This document shows positions 1 to 5,656 of a DNA stretch of 5,882 nt, piece after piece. Where the stretch lies: the NCBI GenBank assembly GCA_023415915.1, contig JAEZIZ010000039.1, positions 1-5,882 of the forward strand, read 5' to 3'. Origin of the DNA: Bacillota bacterium (GTDB lineage Bacteria > Bacillota > Clostridia > Christensenellales > SZUA-584). The first letter of the stretch is position 1. Each line of letters begins with the position of its first letter. Under the pieces are notes generated by a model. It searched no databases. It saw nothing but the letters and a program-made list of their open reading frames with translations, and had not been told where the DNA came from. The translations under genes and the position numbers were made by a program.

Positions 1-1
1 G

Positions 2-571
2 CGGTTTGGATATGAAAAGGGGTTGTTCGTAATAAACGAGGCTTCCGTGCCGGGCAGAGCGGTGGCGGCTCACTGGGGCTGCGGCACCGACCATGCCGAG
101 CTGCAGATGGAACGCGACTTAGACGCCAGTGAAAGCCCAAGGCGTGAAGATATCGAAATAATAACGGCGCGGGAAAGCGACCTGGACGAGCTGGCCGATA
201 TTGGCGCTGCGGCGTTCTCTATGGAAAGGGAGTTTGAGCGTGAGCTGCTTGCAAGCACGATTGCCTCAGATAACCGCACAGAGTACGCGGTAAGAGCGGG
301 CGGCAGGCTAACAGCGCTCGCGGCCGCGTATGAAGCCGAGGGAAAAATGTTGATATTCGGACTCGGCGTTCACCCCGGCGAGCGGCGTAAAGGATACGCG
401 AAAGCGCTGATATGCCATATAGCGGAGGTCGCGTTCCGGCGCGGCATACGCAAGCTGTGCCTTGACGTCGACGAAGATAACGAAGGCGCTATAGCGCTGT
501 ACGAATCGCTGGGATTCAAAAGAACGAGCAGTACTGAATACCGCACGTTCTATTTCGACAGCTTTACTTAA
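2..571 (+). CDS. Tandem-domain GNAT N-acetyltransferase, 3' part only (5' end outside window)
   Basis: The reading frame is open to the left edge, with no ATG in the first 100 nt and no ribosome binding site before the in-frame TTG (23) or ATG (107), so the gene starts outside the window. The 189 visible residues look like the end of one GNAT domain followed by a complete second one. Residues 1-6 (RFGYEK) resemble the end of a GNAT motif B (L-Y-x-x-x-G-F/Y), and HAELQMERDL (about 31-40) looks like its final beta strand. A charged linker follows, and the second domain begins near residue 50 (IEIITARESDLDEL). It carries the acetyl-CoA-binding motif A, R128-R-K-G131-Y-A133 (R/QxxGxG/A), and motif B LYESLGF (166-172). 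Two-domain GNATs are a known architecture (for example MshD), but the substrate cannot be inferred. It is convergent with the M29 peptidase, and no clear terminator is seen in the 50-nt gap. Confidence 0.85.
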   Translation, partial: RFGYEKGLFVINEASVPGRAVAAHWGCGTDHAELQMERDLDASESPRREDIEIITARESDLDELADIGAAAFSMEREFERELLASTIASDNRTEYAVRAGGRLTALAAAYEAEGKMLIFGLGVHPGERRKGYAKALICHIAEVAFRRGIRKLCLDVDEDNEGAIALYESLGFKRTSSTEYRTFYFDSFT

Positions 572-621
572 GGCTTCGTGCTAATGTGGGGTCCTCGCTT
601 GAGGCTGTATAAATACCATGC

Positions 622-1725
622 TTACGGATTCAAGGGCTTCAATTCGGGCAGCACGAACATGCCGTCTTTTCTGACAAGCACGCCGTCGAACCATATTTCC
701 CCGCCGCCGTATTCCTTTGTCTGTATGCATACCATATCCCAGTGGATGGCCGAGCGGTTGCCGTTGTCAGCCTCGGTTTCGTAGGCGCACCCCGGCGTGA
801 AGTGGAACGAGCCGCATATTTTCTCGTCAAAAAGTGTGTTGCCGAACGGCTTCGTTATATGCGGATTAAGTCCGAACGAAAACTCGCCTATGTACCGGGC
901 GCCTTCGTCGGTATCGAATATCGCGTTCAAAGCCTCCGAGCCGCTTTCCGCGCTTGCCTTCACTATTTTGCCGTTGCTGAACTCTAGCCGCACGTCCCTG
1001 TATACCCTGCCGTGGTAGAGCGAAGGGGTGTTGTAGCTGAGCACGCCTTCTACCGAATGCTTTACCGGCGCGGTAAAAAGCTCGCCGTCGGGCAGGTTGT
1101 TCTCTCCCGCGCATATTACATTGGGTATGCCTTTTATCGAAAATGTAAGCTCCGTGCCCGGCCCGGTTATCCTTACGTTGTCAGTCTGCGACATAAGCTC
1201 GGCGAGCGGCTGCATGTTCTTCTTCATCTGCGAGTAGTCAAAACTCGATGCGTCTATTACGAAATCGTAAAACTCCTCATACGGCATACGCGCGTTTTGC
1301 GCCTGCCCTTTTGCAGGCCAGTTAAGCAGCACCCACTTCTTTTGGCGCGTTACAAGGTCTACCCACGGCCTGCGGGCGTGCGCGCGGCGCTGCATTATCG
1401 CCGGGTCTATCGACGAAAGCTCCGAGTCGTTCTCTTCCGATATGAATGAAACGTCGGCGTCGATATCCTGGTATATATCAAGGTCCCATTTGTTTTCAAG
1501 CTCCAAGCGCCCGTCGACAGCGCCTTCAAGCGTACAGCGTAAAAGCTCTTCGTCGAGTATGCGCACAAAAGGCATAGCGCCCATAGCGTTTGCCTGTTTA
1601 ACGAGCTCCATAATAACGGGCTTTGCGGACAGCGGCCCGCGTATCATAAGGCGCTCGCCCTGTTTTAAATCCACGCTGTAACCGAGTATATTGCGCGCGA
1701 GTTTTTTAAGTCTGTCGTCTGCCAT
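622..1725 (-). CDS. M29-family metallo-aminopeptidase (aminopeptidase T / AmpS-like)
   Basis: A 367-aa protein matching peptidase family M29, cytoplasmic two-metal aminopeptidases that remove N-terminal residues from peptides. The expected metal and catalytic residues are all visible: Glu215 (LPDGELFTAP), Glu281 (IGEFSFGLNPH), His308 (GSFHFTPG), Tyr315, His328 and Asp330 (AIHWD). Their order, and the 66-residue Glu-Glu and 7-residue His-Tyr gaps, fit the Thermus AmpS/AmpT scheme as I recall it. The start chosen is MADDRLKKL: an AAGGAG lies at 1732-1737, 6 nt upstream. An in-frame upstream start (about 1782) would add 19 unconserved residues and overlap the predicted promoter. There is no signal peptide. 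Length is typical of the shorter M29 subgroup; B. subtilis-type AmpS is about 410 aa. It is apparently monocistronic, divergent from the GNAT-asnS operon, and likely works in peptide turnover. Its exact residue preference is unknown. Confidence 0.93.
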   Translation of the reverse strand: MADDRLKKLARNILGYSVDLKQGERLMIRGPLSAKPVIMELVKQANAMGAMPFVRILDEELLRCTLEGAVDGRLELENKWDLDIYQDIDADVSFISEENDSELSSIDPAIMQRRAHARRPWVDLVTRQKKWVLLNWPAKGQAQNARMPYEEFYDFVIDASSFDYSQMKKNMQPLAELMSQTDNVRITGPGTELTFSIKGIPNVICAGENNLPDGELFTAPVKHSVEGVLSYNTPSLYHGRVYRDVRLEFSNGKIVKASAESGSEALNAIFDTDEGARYIGEFSFGLNPHITKPFGNTLFDEKICGSFHFTPGCAYETEADNGNRSAIHWDMVCIQTKEYGGGEIWFDGVLVRKDGMFVLPELKPLNP

Positions 1726-1753
1726 TTCATACTCCTTATTTTTAGCTGTAACA

Positions 1754-1782
1754 ATAGTACCACAGCTCAAAAGTGCGCGCAA
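1754..1782 (-). promoter_or_regulatory. Predicted sigma-A-type promoter of the M29 peptidase
   Basis: On the minus strand, a TTGCGC -35-like box (1777-1782) is followed after 17 nt by TACTAT (1754-1759), preceded by TGG, giving an extended -10 (TGnTACTAT). Predicted initiation near 1747 leaves a leader of about 20 nt containing the AAGGAG site. The -35 is a poor match (3/6), so the call rests on the extended -10 and the geometry. Confidence 0.45.
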
Positions 1783-1796
1783 TGTTGCGAAAATAT

Positions 1797-1825
1797 TTGA
1801 TTGCTTTTCGCTTTTGGAGTATATT
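1797..1825 (+). promoter_or_regulatory. Predicted sigma-A-type promoter of the GNAT-GNAT-asnS operon
   Basis: TTGATT (1797-1802) and TATATT (1820-1825) are separated by exactly 17 nt, matching the -35/-10 consensus 4/6 and 5/6. Initiation near 1832 leaves a leader of about 29 nt before the ATG at 1861. The region is AT-rich, so alternative -10 boxes exist (TATAGT 1828-1833). The leader is far too short to hold a T-box or other riboswitch. Confidence 0.5.
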
Positions 1826-1860
1826 AATATAGTATAAAAAGCCAGGATTGTGAGGCGGTA

Positions 1861-2295
1861 ATGGTTTCGTTAAGGGATATAACAAAAGATAACTTTTGGG
1901 ACTGCATTTCGCTTGAAGTATGCGACGACCAGAAGGAGTTTGTTACATCCAACGCCGTATCGCTTGCTCAGTCGAAATATCGGCCTGAGTGCATACCGCT
2001 CGGCGTCTTTTCGGGCGACGAGATGGTAGGGTTCGTGATGTACTGCATCGATGCGGACGACGGGGAGTATTGGATATACCGCATGATGATAGACCGCGCC
2101 CATCAGGGAAAAGGATTTGGTACGGAAGCGCTTAAGCTGCTTGTGGAACGTATAAAAAAGGACGATACGCGCCACAGCATAACATTGGGCGTCCATAAGG
2201 AAAGCGCGGCTGCGGTTGCTCTGTATGAACGCTTTGGTTTTGAATTCACCGGGCAGGTATACGGCAGCGAACATATTATGAAATATGTATATTAA
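1861..2295 (+). CDS. GNAT N-acetyltransferase, spermine/spermidine acetyltransferase (BltD)-like
   Basis: A 144-aa single-domain GNAT enzyme that would transfer an acetyl group from acetyl-CoA to an amine. Motif A is clear, Q82-G-K-G85-F-G87 (Q/RxxGxG/A), preceded by the beta-4 strand WIYRMMIDRAH. Motif B is LYERFGF (121-127). The overall pattern (early MVSLRDITKDNFWDC, GFVMY strand, R-x-x-ID-x-x-x-QGKG, C-terminal G-E-x-x-MK) resembles Bacillus BltD and related polyamine acetyltransferases, so a polyamine or similar small amine is a reasonable but unproven substrate. The ATG is preceded by GAGG (1852-1855) at 5-nt spacing. It is the first gene of the probable operon ending in asnS; 13 nt separate its stop from the next start. 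Confidence 0.9.
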   Translation: MVSLRDITKDNFWDCISLEVCDDQKEFVTSNAVSLAQSKYRPECIPLGVFSGDEMVGFVMYCIDADDGEYWIYRMMIDRAHQGKGFGTEALKLLVERIKKDDTRHSITLGVHKESAAAVALYERFGFEFTGQVYGSEHIMKYVY

Positions 2296-2308
2296 GGCGG
2301 TAAGTTAT

Positions 2309-2752
2309 ATGAAGGATACAATTATAAGAGAGATAGAATACGGCTCGAAAGAGTATAAGGATGAGCTCGATCTGCGCAACAAGGTGCTCCGGGTGCCTCT
2401 AGGGCTCGACATTTACGACGAGGACTTGAAAGGCGAGAAGGACGATACGCACATTGGGGCTTTTCATAAATCAAAGCTTGCGGGCGTACTTGTGCTGACC
2501 AATATAGGCAACGGCGTGGTGCGCATGCGGCAGCTGGCGGTGGCGGACGAAATGCGCAGGCGCGGCATAGGAAAAAAGCTTGTGCAGCACGCGGAGGAAT
2601 TCCTGCGCGCAAAGGGGTATAATGAGATTATGGTGCATTCGAGGATGACGGCTACGGAATTTTATAACAGCCTCGGTTTTTCGGTGACGAGCGAGGTGTT
2701 CACCGAAGTAATGATACCGCATGTCGAAATGAGGAAGAAAATAAATGGGTAA
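2309..2752 (+). CDS. GNAT family N-acetyltransferase
   Basis: A 147-aa GNAT protein. Acetyl-CoA-binding motif A is seen at R83-R-R-G86-I-G88 after the strand VRMRQLAVADEM, and the motif B-like FYNSLGF at 118-124. The N-terminal LRNKVLRVPLGLDIYDEDL signature recurs in a group of uncharacterised Firmicutes/Bacteroidota GNATs; the substrate is unknown. The ATG at 2309 is preferred over the in-frame ATG at 2285 because AAGGCGG (2294-2300) lies 8 nt before it, and the earlier start would overlap the upstream gene and add eight unconserved residues. Its stop overlaps the start of asnS by 8 nt, suggesting translational coupling. Confidence 0.88.
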   Translation: MKDTIIREIEYGSKEYKDELDLRNKVLRVPLGLDIYDEDLKGEKDDTHIGAFHKSKLAGVLVLTNIGNGVVRMRQLAVADEMRRRGIGKKLVQHAEEFLRAKGYNEIMVHSRMTATEFYNSLGFSVTSEVFTEVMIPHVEMRKKING

Positions 2753-4142
2753 CGACACGCATACGGGCGCTCTGGACCTGCGCGAAATATTTGCCGATAT
2801 CGAAAGCTTTGTTGATAAGGACGTCTGCGTAGAAGGGTGGATAAGGAACCACCGCAGGCAGAAGACTTTTGGGTTTATAGACTTCTTTGACGGTACGTGC
2901 TTTATGTCGCTGCAGGTCGTTTACGACGAAAGCATAGGCAACTTTGCGCAAATAAACGCGTACCGCGTAGGGTCGGCCGTGCGCATAACGGGAAAGCTCG
3001 TACGCTCGCAGGGGCGCGGCGAAACGTACGAGATACAGGCAAAAAGCGCCGAGCTGCTGGGCGACTGCCCGGAGGAATACCCGCTGCAGCCGAAACGCCA
3101 CAGCCTTGAGTTTTTGCGCGAGATAGCGTACCTGCGCCCGAGGACGAGGCTTTTCCAGGCCGTGTTCCGCCTAAGAAGCGTAGCGTCTACCGCGATACAC
3201 CGCTATTTTGAAAACAACGGGTATGTGTATGTGCACACGCCGCTTATTACCGGCAACGACGCGGAGGGCGCGGGCAATACGTTTACCGTAACGTCGCTCG
3301 ATATTGAAAGCGTGAAGCGGCCTATTGACTTCAGTCAGGACCTTTTTGGCAGGCACACGTCGCTCGCCGTGACGGGACAGCTTGAGGCTGAGACGTTCGC
3401 GCTCGCTTTTAAAAAGGTTTATACGTTCGGGCCTACGTTCCGCGCGGAGAACTCTAATACAAAAACGCACGCCGCCGAGTTCTGGATGATAGAGCCCGAG
3501 ATTGCGTTCTGCGAGATAAACGGCCTCATGGACATAGAAGAGGACTTTTTGAAATTCATAGTCTCCTATTGTCTTGAGCACGCCGCCGACGAGATAAGGT
3601 TCCTTCAGGAATATACAAAGACGCCGCTTGAGGAAAAGCTCGGCAAGCTGGTTGTCTCGCCGATAGCGAGGGTAAGCTACAAAGAAGCGATAGAGATATT
3701 AAAGTCGGCCAAAAAGGACTTCGAGTTTAAGCCGGAGTTCGGGGGAGACCTTGCCAAGGAGCATGAGAAGTATCTTACGGACGAGCATTTTAATTCGCCG
3801 GTTTTTGTGTACGACTGGCCTAAAGCGATAAAAGCATTTTATATGTACCAGAACGGCGATAACGAGACGGTGGCGGCCGTAGACCTGCTCGTGCCCGGCG
3901 CGGGCGAGCTGATGGGCGGAAGCCAGAGGGAGACGCGGTACGATAAACTGCTCTCGCGCATGAATGAGCTCGGCATATCGGCGGAAGAGATGTACTGGTA
4001 CCTTAATTTAAGAAAGTTCGGCGGCTGCGAGCACGCCGGCTTCGGCATGGGCTTTGAGAGGCTATTAATATACCTCTCGGGCATGGAGAACATAAGGGAT
4101 GTAATACCTTACGCGCGCACGCCGCAGAACTGCGAATTCTAG
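2745..4142 (+). CDS. asnS: Asparagine--tRNA ligase
   Basis: This 465-aa class IIb aminoacyl-tRNA synthetase forms Asn-tRNA(Asn) from asparagine, ATP and tRNA in the cytoplasm. An N-terminal OB-fold anticodon-binding domain (about 25-105, VCVEGWIRNHRRQKTFGFIDF) is followed by the catalytic core. Motif 2 is FGPTFRAENSNT (228-239) and AEFWMIEPEIAF (244-255). GAGELMGGSQRE (385-396) is the conserved core segment before motif 3, and motif 3 is GFGMGFERLLIY (432-443). The motif 2 wording and the length (E. coli AsnS is 466 aa) identify AsnRS and exclude bacterial AspRS, which is about 590 aa with a GAD insertion. The -NCEF C-terminus is typical of clostridial AsnRS. Its ATG lies inside the end of the preceding GNAT gene, with a GAGG at 2731-2734 about 10 nt upstream. 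It appears intact and is the last gene of the operon. Confidence 0.98.
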   Translation: MGNDTHTGALDLREIFADIESFVDKDVCVEGWIRNHRRQKTFGFIDFFDGTCFMSLQVVYDESIGNFAQINAYRVGSAVRITGKLVRSQGRGETYEIQAKSAELLGDCPEEYPLQPKRHSLEFLREIAYLRPRTRLFQAVFRLRSVASTAIHRYFENNGYVYVHTPLITGNDAEGAGNTFTVTSLDIESVKRPIDFSQDLFGRHTSLAVTGQLEAETFALAFKKVYTFGPTFRAENSNTKTHAAEFWMIEPEIAFCEINGLMDIEEDFLKFIVSYCLEHAADEIRFLQEYTKTPLEEKLGKLVVSPIARVSYKEAIEILKSAKKDFEFKPEFGGDLAKEHEKYLTDEHFNSPVFVYDWPKAIKAFYMYQNGDNETVAAVDLLVPGAGELMGGSQRETRYDKLLSRMNELGISAEEMYWYLNLRKFGGCEHAGFGMGFERLLIYLSGMENIRDVIPYARTPQNCEF

Positions 4143-4247
4143 CCAAGAACAAGCTGCGGCATTTTCCAGGAATAAAAGAACTTTGTATAAGGAACATTTT
4201 TGCATTCAGCTTCGTCTATTCGATGAGCGGGCTGTTTGCTTTGCGCA

Positions 4248-4306
4248 ATATTTACATTATTTTTACATTTATGGTGTACTGCTGCTTTTTTTATCAGCGT
4301 AAATAT
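4248..4306. repeat. TTTACATT direct repeats with an inverted GTAAATAT copy
   Basis: TTTACATT occurs at 4251-4258 and again at 4262-4269, exactly 11 bp apart (about one helical turn). ATATTTAC (4248-4255), which overlaps the first copy, is matched by its perfect reverse complement GTAAATAT at 4299-4306, abutting the extended -10 box. Spacing and position are compatible with an operator, but the region is AT-rich and chance is possible. Confidence 0.35.
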
Positions 4307-4314
4307 GGTATAAT
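4306..4314 (+). promoter_or_regulatory. Extended -10 promoter upstream of the TRAP binding lipoprotein
   Basis: TGGTATAAT is a perfect TGnTATAAT extended -10 element. No good -35 lies at 17 nt (only a T-run), which is tolerated for extended -10 promoters. Predicted initiation near 4321 would give a leader of about 130 nt that includes the hairpin at 4339-4382. Confidence 0.6.
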
Positions 4315-4338
4315 AATAACGGCAGATAATGAATCAGG

Positions 4339-4382
4339 TTTGCGAAGTATCCGGGGGAAGCGGATATTGAGCAAATTTTTTT
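4339..4382 (+). terminator. Intrinsic terminator or attenuator in the lipoprotein leader
   Basis: TTTGC (4339-4343) pairs with GCAAA (4371-4375). AGTATCCG (4346-4353) pairs with CGGATATT (4361-4368), with one G-U pair. The two helices are separated by a symmetric GA/GA internal loop, which typically forms stable sheared pairs. The apical loop is GGGGAAG, and seven T follow directly (4376-4382). This is a textbook intrinsic terminator shape for plus-strand transcription. It lies downstream of the predicted promoter and 68 nt before the lipoprotein start codon, so it could attenuate that gene. It could instead be the late terminator of the asnS operon. Confidence 0.7.
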
Positions 4383-4450
4383 GTCGATAACGGTACAAAA
4401 GAAAGATTAAAGAAAGTTTATATCATCGAGTAATAAAGGAGAACGGTGAA

Positions 4451-5593
4451 ATGAAAAAGCTACTGGCTATTGTGCTGTGCGCTGCGTTGACGCTTGCGTT
4501 GGCGGGCTGCTCGGGGGAGCAGGCGCAAAGCCCTTCTCCGGAAACGACCACTCCGGCTCCCGCCGCCACTGAGACGCCTACGCCCGAGCCTACCGAGCCG
4601 CCTATGTCTCTTTCTATGGCAAGCGCAGCGGCTCTTACCGACACAGTCAAGGGCAACGCTTTAAGCAAGGGCTTTGACGATTTAAAGGCGTGGTCGGGCG
4701 GCAGTATGGTCATAGAATTTTTCGAAGGCGGTGATAAAGGCACCGACGAAGATATAATCGAAGCGGTAAAGAATGGCGGCATATCGATATACACCGGTGA
4801 TGCGTCGATGATGGCGGAAGCGATACCGCAGCTTGCCGTGCTTGACGCGCCGATGATGTTCACGGCGCTTGATGCGTGCAACACCGTGCTGAGCGGCAGC
4901 TTTACCGATATGATGCAGCCTTTTTTCAACGACGCCGGACTGCAGCTTATAGGAGTATACAGCACGTCTTTTAAGTATCTTACGACAGGCAAACCGATCG
5001 CCGCGTCCGCGGACTTTTACGGCCTTCGTATAAGCACTTCCAAAAGCCAGTACAGCAAGTCCTTTTGGAAGACGCTGGGCTGCAATGTGATGCCGCTCGA
5101 GAGGTCAGAGGTCTACATAGCGCTGAAGCAGGGCCTGCTTGAAGCGCAGGAGAACGTTTGCTCCGAGATTTCCGCTCTAAAATTCTACGAGGTCCAGACG
5201 AATATGTATAAAACGCGGCACGGGCAGGACGTAGACGTTTATGTGATGAACAAGGCGCAGTACGAAGCGCTGACCGGCGAGCAGAAGGAATGGCTCGGTA
5301 AGTTTATTTCACAGGTGATAAGCGACGAGATAACGGCGGCGGGGGAGTACGAAAGCGAGCAGGAGAAGGCATTTAAAAAGATGACGGTAGCCGAGCCTGT
5401 GCCCGAAATGCTTGCCGCGCTGAAAGCCGCGGTGCAGCCCGTAATAGACGAGATGAAACAAAACATAGACCCGGCGCTTGTAGACCAGTATCTATCCGCG
5501 TGCGGGTATGCGGGGGGGACGTCAGCGCCCGCAGTTTCAGGAGAGCCGACCACTTCATCGACGGCGTCGCCCGAAGCATCACCGTCATCCTGA
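4451..5593 (+). CDS. TRAP transporter substrate-binding lipoprotein (DctP family)
   Basis: A 380-aa lipoprotein. A signal peptide (MKKLLAIVLCAALTLALAGC) ends in lipobox LAGC with the lipidated Cys at 20, so it is anchored on the outer face of the membrane. A Pro/Thr/Glu-rich linker (about 21-50) leads to a DctP-type solute-binding domain (about 52-350). The family signature is visible: GLRISTS (191-197) with Arg193 at the usual carboxylate-binding position, then P-x-x-x-x-EVYIALKQG (215-228) and AQEN (232-235). DctP proteins usually bind organic acids for a DctQM sodium-symport permease, but no permease genes are adjacent. It is longer than typical DctP (about 330-350 aa) because of the linker and a Ser/Thr/Pro/Ala-rich C-terminal tail (about 355-380). 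The start is supported by AAAGGAG (4435-4441) at 9-nt spacing. The substrate is unknown. Confidence 0.92.
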   Translation: MKKLLAIVLCAALTLALAGCSGEQAQSPSPETTTPAPAATETPTPEPTEPPMSLSMASAAALTDTVKGNALSKGFDDLKAWSGGSMVIEFFEGGDKGTDEDIIEAVKNGGISIYTGDASMMAEAIPQLAVLDAPMMFTALDACNTVLSGSFTDMMQPFFNDAGLQLIGVYSTSFKYLTTGKPIAASADFYGLRISTSKSQYSKSFWKTLGCNVMPLERSEVYIALKQGLLEAQENVCSEISALKFYEVQTNMYKTRHGQDVDVYVMNKAQYEALTGEQKEWLGKFISQVISDEITAAGEYESEQEKAFKKMTVAEPVPEMLAALKAAVQPVIDEMKQNIDPALVDQYLSACGYAGGTSAPAVSGEPTTSSTASPEASPSS

Positions 5594-5614
5594 AAGATGC
5601 GATTATAAAAAGAT

Positions 5615-5643
5615 AAGGCCCCCTGTGTATCAGGAGGCCTTTT
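5615..5643. terminator. Two-way intrinsic terminator between the lipoprotein and chemoreceptor genes
   Basis: AAGGCCCCCTG (5615-5625) pairs with CAGGAGGCCTT (5631-5641) over 11 positions with one C/A mismatch, and the loop is TGTAT. The plus strand continues into TTTT then GTGTTTT. Read on the minus strand, the hairpin is followed by a T-rich ATCTTTTT. It sits 22 nt after the lipoprotein stop and 14 nt beyond the stop of the convergent chemoreceptor gene, so it likely ends both transcripts. Confidence 0.88.
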
Positions 5644-5656
5644 GTGTTTTAGCTTT

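Larger units (their letters stand above)
4143..4450. other. 308-nt intergenic region: promoter, TTTAC boxes and leader hairpin
   Basis: No credible protein-coding gene is visible here. The first roughly 100 nt after asnS show no good terminator hairpin. From 4248 on, the region holds repeated TTTAC-type boxes, an extended -10 promoter (4306-4314) and a terminator-like hairpin with a T-run (4339-4382). A short AT-rich segment ends in the AAAGGAG site (4435-4441) of the lipoprotein gene. A 13-codon ORF (4329-4370) overlaps the hairpin but has no ribosome binding site. Confidence 0.7.

Noticed and set aside
593..604. CCTC-GCTT-GAGG hairpin between the convergent GNAT and M29 genes
   Set aside because: The stem is only 4 bp and has no T-run on either side, too weak to call a terminator.
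1012..1449. 145-aa plus-strand open frame
   Set aside because: It lies antisense within the well-supported M29 peptidase, is Arg/Tyr/Leu-rich with no recognisable motif, and has no ribosome binding site.
1870..2274. 134-aa minus-strand open frame
   Set aside because: It is antisense to the BltD-like acetyltransferase, whose motifs clearly define the coding frame; the composition is typical of a shadow frame.
2700..3581. Minus-strand open frames of 133 and 136 aa
   Set aside because: Both are antisense to asnS, which is full-length and conserved across this region; no independent start signals or motifs are seen.
4329..4370. 13-codon leader ORF
   Set aside because: It has no ribosome binding site and begins only about 8 nt after the predicted transcript start; not annotated as a gene, only mentioned with the hairpin.
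4386..4400. GGTAC-containing stretch considered as a T-box core
   Set aside because: It lacks the conserved T-box sequence and the long upstream stem structures, and the downstream gene is not an amino-acid or synthetase gene.
4383..4434. Alternative lipoprotein promoter downstream of the hairpin
   Set aside because: AT-rich segments occur, but no -35/-10 pair with acceptable spacing was found.
4423..4992. 189-aa minus-strand open frame, rich in Ser/Ala/Val
   Set aside because: It mirrors the start of the TRAP lipoprotein, including its signal peptide and linker; the low-complexity run is the reverse reading of the Pro/Thr linker.
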